Made by a program: the position numbers and the translations under genes. Under the pieces are notes generated by a model. That model did not search any database and was not told the DNA's origin. It saw only the letters and a program-made list of their open reading frames with translations. Positions 14,706 to 22,945 of a DNA stretch of 53,678 nt are shown here, one piece after another. The first letter of the stretch is position 1. Every line of letters begins with the position of its first letter. The DNA lies in contig DDRH01000027.1 of NCBI GenBank assembly GCA_002343075.1, positions 1-53,678 on the forward strand, in the 5' to 3' direction. The stretch is from Phycisphaerales bacterium UBA2421. GTDB taxonomy: Bacteria > Planctomycetota > Phycisphaerae > Tepidisphaerales > Tepidisphaeraceae.

Positions 14706-15344
14706 ATGACATTTGCAACCGACATCGATCTACTTCACTGGGAACCCAACCTCGTCAAAGAGGCGACGTTTGTCTCGCAGACACTGCTTGCTACCACAGG
14801 CGACTTGTCGGGCACCACGCTCACGATCAGCGGGAGCTCATTCGTCGACGCCGAGGTGACTGGCGAGAACATCATCTACATCGGCGGGGCGATTGACGGC
14901 ACATTTCCGATCGTCGAAGTAAATTCGTCCACGCAACTCACGTTGAGCGTGCTGTACGACAAGCTCTTCAACGACCCCGCCACGCCCGGCCGGGGTGGGC
15001 CGGACGCAACCGGAGTCGACTTTGCAATCCGCACGTTCTGGCCCCAGCGGCAGGTGGTGAGCGATCTCATTCTGCAGGCTGCCGGATTGGATCCGGGAGA
15101 CGCCCAGAAAATACTGAATCCGCTAGTCCTCAAGCGGGCCTGTGTACTGGGAACATTACAAATGATCTACAACGCACTCGCAGCGGCGGCGACGGAATCA
15201 TCGTTCTTTGCCGCGCGCGCGAGATTTTACGAGCAGCTCTACAAGCGGTCGCTCCGCAGCGCCCGCGTCGAGCTTGATCTGAACGGCGACGGCCAGATCG
15301 ACAGCGTGCGCGCGCTCAATTGCATCACGCTCATTCGCGGGTGA
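14706..15344 (+). CDS. Probable head-tail connector/adaptor protein
   Basis: The product is 212 residues from ATG 14706 (MTFATDIDLLHWEPNLV); an earlier in-frame GAG-CGT region gives a start four codons upstream without better support. The first half is beta-rich (TTGDLSGTTLTISGSSFVDA). The second half is helical: LKRACVLGTLQMIYNALAAA, then FYEQLYKRSLRSARVELDL. This resembles phage gp6/gp15-type adaptor proteins that dock below the portal. Just before the end it carries DLNGDGQID, which looks like an EF-hand/dockerin-type calcium loop; such acidic DGDG endings also occur in other phage adaptors. Position right after the capsid gene supports the call. Function is inferred. Confidence 0.65.
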   Translation: MTFATDIDLLHWEPNLVKEATFVSQTLLATTGDLSGTTLTISGSSFVDAEVTGENIIYIGGAIDGTFPIVEVNSSTQLTLSVLYDKLFNDPATPGRGGPDATGVDFAIRTFWPQRQVVSDLILQAAGLDPGDAQKILNPLVLKRACVLGTLQMIYNALAAAATESSFFAARARFYEQLYKRSLRSARVELDLNGDGQIDSVRALNCITLIRG

Positions 15345-15403
15345 TGCCCCATTCGATGGCAACAGAGCCCGTCGAAGACTGGCTCTGTCACTGGGAGAAA
15401 GAA

Positions 15404-15667
15404 ATGTCACCGCACGATGCACAACCAATCCTCGACCCGCTGGCACAGCTTGGCGTGGCCGGGCTGATGGGGGCGATGTGGCTCTGGGAACGACGCACCA
15501 GCCAGAAGCGCGAGCAGCAGATCGACGAAGCCCACACGCGGATCATCACCGATCGGGTGCTGCTCGAGGAACTGATCGAAGTAGTCAAGCAGAATGCCGC
15601 CGCCATGACCGACCTTTCGGCCACGCAGCGACAACTGATTGCTGAAATCAAGCGAGGTGAAGCATGA
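15404..15667 (+). CDS. Holin-like small membrane protein
   Basis: The ATG at 15404 has a GGGAG site seven bases upstream, giving 87 residues; an earlier start at 15320 would overlap the preceding gene. Around residues 15-27 lies a short hydrophobic segment (LGVAGLMGAMWLWERR). It is followed by a basic turn and a long charged coiled-coil tail (KREQQIDEAHTRIITDRVLL). One N-terminal membrane segment plus a charged helix is the layout of BhlA/UviB-type holin-like proteins. Its stop overlaps the start of the next, lipoprotein gene by four bases. Lysis function is inferred from layout and neighbours. Confidence 0.6.
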   Translation: MSPHDAQPILDPLAQLGVAGLMGAMWLWERRTSQKREQQIDEAHTRIITDRVLLEELIEVVKQNAAAMTDLSATQRQLIAEIKRGEA

Positions 15668-16089
15668 AAACATCCTTCACCAGCGCAGTAGCGATGGTAA
15701 CCGGTTGGCTCGTGGCCGGATGCGCGCCGTACACACAGCTAAAGATCGATCTGGTGGATCAGTCGTGCCGGGGGTTGTCCTTCGTAGAGCAATCGATGGC
15801 GCAACGCCAGCGGGCACATGAAGAATTTCATGTACTTCAGCGGGCACAGCTTGATCGAGCGTTTGATGACGACGCGCGCTCCCGTTCGCCGCTCACTCCA
15901 GAGTGGGTGATCGACGCACGCAAAGCCTATGCGGCAGGAGTAGATTTGCTGCATCGCCAGTCGGCTGCAGGTATGCGGGCACACGAGACAGCGGTCGAGA
16001 ATCTGGCAGAAGTCAATCGGCTGCTGCAGCAGATTCAAATGCTGCATCGCATCGAGCAGCGGCTGGTAATGCTGGGGAGCAGGCGATGA
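15664..16089 (+). CDS. Small lipoprotein of the phage module
   Basis: The 141-residue product has a type II signal peptide (MKTSFTSAVAMVTGWLVAGC) with lipobox LVAGC, so it is expected to be lipid-anchored after residue 19. The rest is mostly helical and charged (QRQRAHEEFHVLQRAQLDRA, then RLLQQIQMLHRIEQRLV). The start codon overlaps the previous stop (ATGA), and its own stop overlaps the next start in the same way, so the three genes are translationally coupled. A lipoprotein beside a holin-like gene could act as an Rz1-like spanin, but at 141 residues it is longer than typical Rz1. I do not recognise a family. Confidence 0.65.
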   Translation: MKTSFTSAVAMVTGWLVAGCAPYTQLKIDLVDQSCRGLSFVEQSMAQRQRAHEEFHVLQRAQLDRAFDDDARSRSPLTPEWVIDARKAYAAGVDLLHRQSAAGMRAHETAVENLAEVNRLLQQIQMLHRIEQRLVMLGSRR

Positions 16090-16328
16090 GCAGAATCTAT
16101 CTCAAAGGTGAAGTGGAAAGGGCGATGACCACTTCCTGGCAGGCATTCGCCGAGGAACATCCGCGGCTGGCGGCGGTGCTTGATCGTCAGGTGCTGATCG
16201 AAGAAGCAACACAGGCGCTGCGCAGCGACGGGGAGTTCAATCGCACGCTGCAACGCGCTCAGGCCGCCGGAATGGTTGCAGAGTGTGTTCGGGATTTTGT
16301 GGAACAGTGGCTCAGGCGGCTGCTGTGA
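16086..16328 (+). CDS. Small hypothetical protein ending the phage module
   Basis: This 80-residue ORF begins at ATG 16086, overlapping the previous stop by four bases. The sequence (MSRIYLKGEVERAMTTSWQA, then VLIEEATQALRSDGEFNRTL) looks helical throughout and slightly amphipathic. The ending VRDFVEQWLRRLL is hydrophobic/basic. It is the last plus-strand gene of the head module; the next gene is convergent, 35 bases away. No tail, integrase or terminase gene follows. No family is recognised. Confidence 0.6.
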   Translation: MSRIYLKGEVERAMTTSWQAFAEEHPRLAAVLDRQVLIEEATQALRSDGEFNRTLQRAQAAGMVAECVRDFVEQWLRRLL

Positions 16329-16363
16329 TGACGGGTGGGCCTGCTTCAGACGGCGCCTGCGAA

Positions 16364-17173
16364 TCAGTTAGGCTGCCGCGTATCGCCGCCGCCGACACTG
16401 GCCGTGATGGGCGTGGACGCAGCGGCAGCCGTGTCATCAGAATCATCTGCAGCAACCGGTGCCGCCGCGTAGATTGTGCCCTTCGAGGCGTTCTGAGCCA
16501 GCCAGGTTGCCCGCGGCGGACAGATGGCCAGAACCTGCTTCACCACTTCGGAGTGAATCTTTTGCTTCTTCTCAATGTTAAAGTGCCCGGTGCCCGATTC
16601 GAGCAGATCGGTCCGATCTTTGCGGATGTCGGCGTTGACGAGTCTGGTCGGTGCAGGATCGTCTGGGCGCACTGCAATGCCGCGCAGCCACGGAAGCGCG
16701 TCGACCGCGCCGTTGGACTGGTAAAGGTTCACGCACATCTTGACATTCCCGGGAACCTTAGGCGGGGTGACAGGATCGAGCGTGATCAGCAGCGCGACTT
16801 CGATCTTGTCTTCGTTGAGTCTTCGCGCGATTCGGATTACGTCGTCGGCACCGTACGAGTGGCCGATGAGAATGATCGGCTCATGATTCTTTTCGGCGCG
16901 GTATCGCTCGCGAATGGTCTGGGCAAGCGAGGCCCACTGAGAATCCTGGTAGACGTGCGCTCGCACGCCTGCTTCATTGAGCTTGGCGGTGAGTGTGTCG
17001 ATGCCTTCGGAAAAAACGCCAATGAACCCGCGCAGCAGATATGCGTTGCCGGCGCGCGGCGCCTCGGAAGAGGGCTGCACCGCAGCGAGGCTGCCGGCCC
17101 TGGTGGTTTTGCACCCGGCGGTCAGGCTCGCGACGCTGACGAGCGAGATCAAGATGGCAACTGTCCAACGCAT
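16364..17173 (-). CDS. Lipoprotein with alpha/beta-hydrolase (thioesterase-like) fold
   Basis: From ATG 17173 the protein is 269 residues. It has a lipoprotein signal peptide (MRWTVAILISLVSVASLTAG, then C). The nucleophile elbow IILIGHSYGADDVIRIA sits near residue 105. LDPVTPPKVPGNV follows with an aspartate, and SGTGHFNIEKK near residue 218 supplies a plausible catalytic histidine. This combination resembles the alpha/beta-hydrolase group often annotated as thioesterase domain proteins in planctomycetes. Its substrate is unknown. The C-terminal tail is low in complexity (AADDSDDTAAAASTPIT). It is convergent with the phage module and lies downstream of birA in the same direction, about 110 bases away. 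Confidence 0.75.
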   Translation of the reverse strand: MRWTVAILISLVSVASLTAGCKTTRAGSLAAVQPSSEAPRAGNAYLLRGFIGVFSEGIDTLTAKLNEAGVRAHVYQDSQWASLAQTIRERYRAEKNHEPIILIGHSYGADDVIRIARRLNEDKIEVALLITLDPVTPPKVPGNVKMCVNLYQSNGAVDALPWLRGIAVRPDDPAPTRLVNADIRKDRTDLLESGTGHFNIEKKQKIHSEVVKQVLAICPPRATWLAQNASKGTIYAAAPVAADDSDDTAAAASTPITASVGGGDTRQPN

Positions 17174-17279
17174 TTCTCTGCTGCTCCTGCTGATTTTACC
17201 GGGCTTGCTGGTCCATGGCATGCCCTCGCCGCTTTTATCGACAGGAAGAACCCTACGCTTTGCTACGTTTCAAAGTAAT

Positions 17280-18053
17280 CTAATGATGCCCCACATATTC
17301 GATGTGGCCGGAGATGATGTGATGTAACTTGTTGCCAGACTTGAGGATAAGGCGGCCATCCGGGTCAAGCCCGATGCAAAAACCAGAGATTTGCGGATGA
17401 TCAAAATTGCTTACAGAAATCTGCCGGCCGGTGAGGAAGTGATGGCGATTGTATTCTCCAAGCACATCGTGCCATTCCCGGGGACGGTCGAGTTCGGTGA
17501 CAAGGGCGCGAATCAAAGTGAGCAGCATTTCGGTCTGATCGACCGGCTTTCCAATGATGTTTGAAAGCGAAGTAATGCGCTCGCGCAGCAACGGGGGGGC
17601 GGCGGCGATGTTTAGGTTGACATTCAGGCCGAGGCCGATCAGGTCAACTCCGTTAACGCGCTCGCAAAGCAGCCCGCCGAGCTTGCGATCATGGTGCAGC
17701 AGGTCGTTCGGCCATTTCAGCATCACATCTTCAACTCCCGTGGCCGCGGCGATGGTTCGACGCACAATCACGCCGACCAGCAGGGGGAGTTGGTGCGCCG
17801 GTCGCGACGCGTGCGACGGCAGGGCGACGGTGACAGTCAGGCTTCCCGTGCTCGACCACCAGGTGTTCGTGCCCCGGCCGCGGCCCGTCACCTGCCAGCC
17901 GGTGAGGGTGATCGATGGCACATCCAGCTCGCGGGCGCGGGCCAACTCCGCAGCGCGGACGTTGGTGCTTCCCAGCCGGGAATACCAGTACACTCCCACG
18001 GGCGCAAGGGCTGCGCGGATCTCGGATAAGCGATATCGGGAAGGGGCACTCAC
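17280..18053 (-). CDS. birA: Biotin-[carboxyl-carrier protein] ligase
   Basis: BirA activates biotin as biotinyl-AMP and transfers it to the lysine of a carboxylase carrier domain. The 257-residue product has the biotin-binding GSTN near residue 29 and the adenylate loop GRGRGTNTWWS near residue 58. LKWPNDLLHHDRKLGGLLCE around residue 113 and IGLGLNVNLN complete the catalytic domain, which a short C-terminal SH3-like part follows. There is no N-terminal helix-turn-helix, so it is a class I enzyme without repressor function. Its ATG overlaps the stop of the pyruvate carboxylase gene by four bases. Coupled production of the ligase with its own substrate enzyme is the obvious reading. Confidence 0.95.
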   Translation of the reverse strand: MSAPSRYRLSEIRAALAPVGVYWYSRLGSTNVRAAELARARELDVPSITLTGWQVTGRGRGTNTWWSSTGSLTVTVALPSHASRPAHQLPLLVGVIVRRTIAAATGVEDVMLKWPNDLLHHDRKLGGLLCERVNGVDLIGLGLNVNLNIAAAPPLLRERITSLSNIIGKPVDQTEMLLTLIRALVTELDRPREWHDVLGEYNRHHFLTGRQISVSNFDHPQISGFCIGLDPDGRLILKSGNKLHHIISGHIEYVGHH

Positions 18054-21000
18054 TGAAGTACTACGAGCAAATCACCGGCTTGGATCGTCGATCCGGTTTT
18101 TACCAGAATTTCTCCCACTTTCGCGTCACGCGGCGCGTAGACGGCGGTCTCCATCTTCATCGCCTCGACAGAAAGCAGGCGTGCTCCGGCTTTTACGCTG
18201 TCGCCGAGCTTCACTCCGATGCTGCTTACCTTTCCCGGCATGGGCGCGGCGATGTGGTTAGAGTTGTCGACGTCGGCCTTGGGATGCTTGTGTGCCACCG
18301 CCTCCTGTGTGCGATCGGCAATTTTTACTTCGCGGGGTTGGCCGTTCAGCTCATAGAAAACGGTTCGGGTGCCGTCGTCGTGCGGATCGGACATGGTGAG
18401 GTACTTGATCACCAGCGTTTTGCCGGGTTCGATTTCGACGTTGATCTCTTCACCCACGCGCAGCCCATAGAAGAATGCCGTCGTTGGAAGCACGCTCGTG
18501 TCGCTGTACCTGTGGACGTGCTTGGCAAATTCCAGATACACCTGTGGATACATGAGATAGCTCATGACGTCGTGTTCGGTGATGTCGCCATCGACTTTCC
18601 TATCGACTTCTTTCGTGACAGCCTTGAAATCCACCGCGGGCAGCGATGCGCCGAAGCGGCCCTTGATCGGCTTCACGCCGGCGGAGTTGAGGATGATTTT
18701 TTGCAGCTTCACGGGCCATCCGCCGTCGGGCACGCCAATCGCGCCCTGCATCATCTCGACCACGCTCTTCGGGAAGCTGAGCTTGCGCGATTCGTCCATG
18801 ACATCGGCGGGGGTGAGATTATTGGTGACCATGAAAAGCGCCATGTCGCCCACAACCTTGCTGCTCGGCGTGACCTTCACAATGTCGCCGAACATCTGGT
18901 TGACGGTTGCATACATGATTGCGACATCGCGCCAGCGGTCTTCGAGGTGCAGGGCTTTGGCCTGCTGCTTGAGGTTGGTGTATTGCCCGCCGGGCATTTC
19001 GTGCTGGTAGACTTCTGCGGTGCCGGTCTTGATGTCTTCTTCAAACGGGTAGTAGAACGACCGCACGCGTTCCCAGTAGTCGGAAACCTGGTTGGCGGCG
19101 TCGAGGTCAATCGTGGTATCACGCGGGGTGTTGGCGAGCGTGGCGACGATGCTGTTGAGATTGGGCTGGCTGGTCTGGCCGCTCATGGACGCCATCGCAA
19201 CATCGACGATATCCACGCCGACATCGGCAGCGCGAAGAATGGCACCGGCGTTGATGCCGCTGGTGTCGTGTGTGTGCAGGTGAATCGGTACGCCGACTTC
19301 CTCCTTCAGCGCCTTCACCAGTGCCGCCGCCGCGTAGGGTTTGCACAGGCCGGCCATGTCCTTGATCGCGAGAATGTGCGTGCCAAGTTTGACGAGTTCC
19401 CGCGCCATTTTCACATAGTATTTGAGCGAGAACTTGGTGCGCTTCGGGTCGAGAATGTCGCCCGTGTAGCAGATCGCCGCTTCGCAGAGCGAGTCGGAGT
19501 GATTGCGCGTGGCCTCGATAGCCACTTTCATATTGTCGACCACATTCAGGGAATCGAAAATCCGCAGCACATCCACCCCACTCCTGGATGCGAGCTTAAC
19601 GAACTCCTTCACCACGTTGTCAGGGTAACTTGTGTATCCGACCGCATTACTGGCGCGCAGAAGCATCTGAAAGAGCACGTTGGGCACGCGTTCGCGCAGC
19701 TGCGCAAGCCTTGCCCAGGGGTCTTCCTGCAGAAAGCGCATCGACGTGTCAAACGTAGCACCGCCCCAGCATTCGAGGCTGAACAAACCGCTCAGCCTGT
19801 GTGCGTAGAATGGCGCGATGGCCAGCATGTCATATGTCCGCACGCGGGTCGCCAGCAGGCTCTGATGGGCATCGCGCATGGTCGTGTCGGTGAGCAGCAG
19901 CCGTTTTTGCTTCTGGATCCACTCGCAAAAACCCCTGGTCCCGAGTTTTTTAAGCCTGTCACGCGTGCCTTCCGGGAGCTTTGCGTGCGAAGTCGAGTCG
20001 TGGCTAAACCCGCGGTCGTCGATGAGCGGGATGATGGGTGCCGGCAGGGTGCGGGTCGAGTCGATCTTGCCCTTCACGTCTGCTCTGCCGTTGATGATCA
20101 CATCACCGATATAGCTCAGCAGCTTCGTAGCGCGATCTTTACGCGCGCGGAACCGGAAGAGTTCGGGGGTGGTATCGATGAACGTGGTTGTCGCCTCCCC
20201 GCTGACAAACTTGGGGTGGTGAATCAGGTTTTCGAGGAATGGAATGTTGGTCTTGACACCGCGAACGCGAAACTCGCGCAGGCTTCGGTCCGTCCGGGCA
20301 ACCGCTTCCTTCAACGAGCCTGCCCAGCACGTCATTTTGACGAGCAGCGAATCAAAATAAGGCGTGATGACTGCCCCTCCGAACGCTGTCCCGCCGTCGA
20401 GGCGCACACCAAACCCGGCCGCCGATCGATAATTGCTGATTCGGCCATAATCGGGAATGAAGTTGTTGGCCGGGTCTTCGGTGGTAATGCGGCATTGCAC
20501 CGCCACCCCGCGCGTCTCGATTTCGCCCTGAGGTGGAATGTTGAGCGGCGGCTCGTGCAGTTTGCAGCCTTGCGCCACGAGAATCTGGCTCTTAACGATA
20601 TCCACCCCCGTGACTTCTTCCGTCACGGTGTGTTCCACCTGAATGCGGGGATTGACCTCAATGAAGAAAAACTCATTTCGATCGACATCGAGCAGGAACT
20701 CCACCGTCCCGGCGTTGCGATAGCCCGCAGTCTTGCACAATCGGACCGCGGCGCTGCAGATTTCTTCACGAAGCTTTCGTGGAAGGTTGATGCTCGGCGC
20801 GACTTCCACCACTTTCTGGTGCCGCCGTTGCACGGAGCAGTCGCGTTCCCACAGGTGAACGATGTTGCCGTGTTCATCGCCGAGGATCTGCACCTCGATA
20901 TGCTTGGCGCGGGGGATGAAACGTTCCACGAACACCTCGGCGCGCCCGAACGCGGCACCGGCTTCGCGCTGCGCCTCTTCGAGCTTGGGAAGAAGCTCTT

Positions 21001-21529
21001 CGGGCTTGAGCACCACGCGCATTCCGCGGCCTCCGCCGCCGAAGCTTGCCTTGATGATGACCGGGAAGCCGATCTTTTTCGCCGCGGCCGTAACGGCCTT
21101 GGGGTCGGTGATTCCGTGATCGGTCCCCGGCACGGTCGGCACGCCGGCCTTGATGGCAATGCGCTTGGCGGCGGTTTTGTCGCCAAACATTTCGAGCAGC
21201 TTTGGCGTCGGGCCAACGAACTTGATTCCGTTTTGTTCACAGGCACGACTCAACTCAGCATTTTCGCTCAGAAAGCCGTAGCCGGGGTGAATTGCGTCGG
21301 CGTCGCAATTGCGAGCGACTTCGATCAATCCGGGTATGTTCAGGTAGCCGCGCACCGGTTCCCCGCCGGCGCGCGGGCCGATTTGATAGCTCTGGTCGGC
21401 CTTGAATCGGTGGAGTGCGAAGCGATCCTCGTAGGTATAGACGGCGACCGTGCGCAGCTTCAGTTCAGTAGCCGCACGAAAGACTCGGATGGCGATCTCA
21501 GACCGATTGGCGACCAGCAGTTTTTTCAT
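18050..21529 (-). CDS. pyc: Pyruvate carboxylase
   Basis: This single-chain anaplerotic enzyme makes oxaloacetate from pyruvate and bicarbonate using ATP and biotin. At 1159 residues it is full length. The biotin carboxylase domain starts MKKLLVANRSEIAIRVFRA, with the ATP-binding glycine loop GGGGRGMRV near residue 165 and EVNPRIQVEHTVTEE near 293. The carboxyltransferase barrel begins around residue 545 with LLLTDTTMRDAHQSLLATRV and includes AICYTGDILDP and HLHTHDTSG (metal site). The biotinyl domain carries EAMKMETAV, with the modified lysine near residue 1125. The birA gene overlaps its end. Long open frames on the opposite strand are shadows caused by its codon usage. Confidence 0.97.
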   Translation of the reverse strand: MKKLLVANRSEIAIRVFRAATELKLRTVAVYTYEDRFALHRFKADQSYQIGPRAGGEPVRGYLNIPGLIEVARNCDADAIHPGYGFLSENAELSRACEQNGIKFVGPTPKLLEMFGDKTAAKRIAIKAGVPTVPGTDHGITDPKAVTAAAKKIGFPVIIKASFGGGGRGMRVVLKPEELLPKLEEAQREAGAAFGRAEVFVERFIPRAKHIEVQILGDEHGNIVHLWERDCSVQRRHQKVVEVAPSINLPRKLREEICSAAVRLCKTAGYRNAGTVEFLLDVDRNEFFFIEVNPRIQVEHTVTEEVTGVDIVKSQILVAQGCKLHEPPLNIPPQGEIETRGVAVQCRITTEDPANNFIPDYGRISNYRSAAGFGVRLDGGTAFGGAVITPYFDSLLVKMTCWAGSLKEAVARTDRSLREFRVRGVKTNIPFLENLIHHPKFVSGEATTTFIDTTPELFRFRARKDRATKLLSYIGDVIINGRADVKGKIDSTRTLPAPIIPLIDDRGFSHDSTSHAKLPEGTRDRLKKLGTRGFCEWIQKQKRLLLTDTTMRDAHQSLLATRVRTYDMLAIAPFYAHRLSGLFSLECWGGATFDTSMRFLQEDPWARLAQLRERVPNVLFQMLLRASNAVGYTSYPDNVVKEFVKLASRSGVDVLRIFDSLNVVDNMKVAIEATRNHSDSLCEAAICYTGDILDPKRTKFSLKYYVKMARELVKLGTHILAIKDMAGLCKPYAAAALVKALKEEVGVPIHLHTHDTSGINAGAILRAADVGVDIVDVAMASMSGQTSQPNLNSIVATLANTPRDTTIDLDAANQVSDYWERVRSFYYPFEEDIKTGTAEVYQHEMPGGQYTNLKQQAKALHLEDRWRDVAIMYATVNQMFGDIVKVTPSSKVVGDMALFMVTNNLTPADVMDESRKLSFPKSVVEMMQGAIGVPDGGWPVKLQKIILNSAGVKPIKGRFGASLPAVDFKAVTKEVDRKVDGDITEHDVMSYLMYPQVYLEFAKHVHRYSDTSVLPTTAFFYGLRVGEEINVEIEPGKTLVIKYLTMSDPHDDGTRTVFYELNGQPREVKIADRTQEAVAHKHPKADVDNSNHIAAPMPGKVSSIGVKLGDSVKAGARLLSVEAMKMETAVYAPRDAKVGEILVKTGSTIQAGDLLVVLQ

Positions 21530-21619
21530 CGATAAATCTCAAAAACGTATGATTGGCGGCGACATTGTGTGCCCGGTGACGCGGATTTCAACCATCTAAA
21601 CGAATAAGATCATTTCACG

Positions 21620-22168
21620 ATGCGCCATTTGACCCCAGCACAAGCCGCCGAGCTTCGCGATGCAGTCGCGCACGCGGCGAAGGTCGAGGCGCTGGCGCCC
21701 CGGCTGATGGCAGTCTACCGGGCGTTTCAACACGAGCTTGATCAACGCAAGCCACGGTGCGAACAATCTGGTAAATGCTGCCGATTCGATGAATATGGGC
21801 ATCTTCTGTTTGTTACCACGGCAGAACTGGCGGTGTTCCGTGAGAGCTTAGTTGCCGAAGAACGCGCGGGGGGAAACGAATCGCCCGACAAGCCTCAGGG
21901 TCGGCTGGCTCTACTGGCGGCAGGGGAGGTGGGCCGCACTGCGAACCCCGGCGGGGCGTGCCGGTATCAATCGCGAAACCTCTGTACGGTCCACTCGATT
22001 CGCCCCTTCGGCTGCCGTGTCTTTTTCTGCGACACCACCGCGGCGGGCTGGCAGGAGACGCAGTACCAGAGGTTTCACGCTCAAATCAAGCTTTTGCATG
22101 AAGAACTTGGCATTCAGTATCTGTATGTAGAGTGGAGACAAGGACTTATGGCGATCGAGTCGCTTTAG
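21620..22168 (+). CDS. YkgJ-family cysteine cluster protein
   Basis: The 182-residue product has the eight-cysteine pattern of the YkgJ family (putative zinc- or iron-chelating domain). CEQSGKCCRFDEYG near residue 49 forms the first part. ACRYQSRNLCTVHSIRPFGC, then RVFFC near residues 113-137, forms the second; the IRPFGCR segment is the family hallmark. It is divergent from pyc, with 90 bases between. Function in this family is unsettled. No partner gene is adjacent. No clear Shine-Dalgarno sequence is visible before the ATG. Confidence 0.88.
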   Translation: MRHLTPAQAAELRDAVAHAAKVEALAPRLMAVYRAFQHELDQRKPRCEQSGKCCRFDEYGHLLFVTTAELAVFRESLVAEERAGGNESPDKPQGRLALLAAGEVGRTANPGGACRYQSRNLCTVHSIRPFGCRVFFCDTTAAGWQETQYQRFHAQIKLLHEELGIQYLYVEWRQGLMAIESL

Positions 22169-22292
22169 GCGGCGTTGACATTTGACCCCGGTCAATTGGC
22201 AATCTGGTGCGCAAGCGGATAGATTACCATTCCCCCGGCGGTTGCGCGCGGAGGGTGCAGCACTGAGACGTAACATCAGGAAGGTCATTCAC

Positions 22293-22520
22293 ATGCGTAA
22301 GATAATCATCGGCGGATTGTTGTTGGTCGGCACGGCAATCGCGGGCGGATGCACAACCCCGCCAATCGATTTTGGCTCAACACCTGCATACAGCTCTAAC
22401 GAACGCGGCAGAATGATCTGGCGAAACTGGAACGCCGAAGGCGCGCAGATGGTCGATGATGTCGATTCAGCCCTGCTGCTCCGACCACAGAGCCGGCTGA
22501 CCATTTGGCATGTGCGATAG
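22293..22520 (+). CDS. Short lipoprotein
   Basis: From ATG 22293, with AGGAAGG about six bases upstream, the product has 75 residues. It carries a clear lipoprotein signal (MRKIIIGGLLLVGTAIAGGC, cysteine at residue 20). The mature part TTPPIDFGSTPAYSSNERGR, then MIWRNWNAEGAQMVDDVDSA, has no family I recognise. The ending LLLRPQSRLTIWHVR is a conserved-looking amphipathic stretch. It is probably an envelope protein of unknown role, one of four short exported proteins between 22 and 26 kb. Confidence 0.75.
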   Translation: MRKIIIGGLLLVGTAIAGGCTTPPIDFGSTPAYSSNERGRMIWRNWNAEGAQMVDDVDSALLLRPQSRLTIWHVR

Positions 22521-22564
22521 CTGCAGCGTCTTGTGCGTGCAGCGCCGGACCCGCCCGCCGCGGC

Positions 22565-22786
22565 TTACGACGCCTTTCGGAGGGCGTCACCCTGTCTGGT
22601 TTGGGGCGCAGGTTGCGGCAGGCGTCGAGACTTTTTGACTTGGTTTCTCGCTACGGGCGCGCCTATCAAGCGATCGAGATATTGCTGTAACGATGCCTCG
22701 TCGAACTGCATGAGGTATTGTTCTTCCGCGGTGGTGTTGTGCTGGCGAATCTGTTCGATGAGTTGACGTTTGTTGTTTTCCTGCAT
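22565..22786 (-). CDS. Small helical hypothetical protein
   Basis: This 73-residue minus-strand ORF starts MQENNKRQLIEQIRQHNTTA and continues EEQYLMQFDEASLQQYLDRL. That looks like two or three helices with a leucine pattern, followed by a basic tail. A GGAG site lies nine bases upstream of ATG 22786. The last codons lie within a hairpin (22569-22588) that probably also terminates transcription. It is convergent with the short lipoprotein gene. No family is recognised; a small regulatory or chaperone-like protein is possible. Confidence 0.55.
   Translation of the reverse strand: MQENNKRQLIEQIRQHNTTAEEQYLMQFDEASLQQYLDRLIGAPVARNQVKKSRRLPQPAPQTRQGDALRKAS
22569..22588. terminator. Hairpin between convergent small genes
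   Basis: A perfect 6-bp stem (GACGCC / GGCGTC) with loop TTTCGGAG lies between the ends of the convergent genes at 22293-22520 (+) and 22565-22786 (-), inside the last codons of the latter. No strong T-run follows, so it is a possible bidirectional, weak terminator. Confidence 0.4.
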
Positions 22787-22945
22787 AATTTTCAACTCCG
22801 TCTGATAATGAAGCGATCGACCCGCGTGCGTCCGCCGGCAAACGTGACTACCGCCTTGTCGAACGCTTCATCGGTTATGGGCCGGTTCCAGCGTTAAGGG
22901 ACCAGTCCTCACCCGGCGTGAAGGGCTAGCAACGGGTCTCGATCG

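Noticed and set aside
17915..21535. A 1206-residue plus-strand open frame opposite pyruvate carboxylase
   Set aside because: It is the antisense shadow of pyc, whose minus-strand product has every catalytic motif. The plus-strand translation is rich in histidine, arginine and aspartate, with no domain or start signal.
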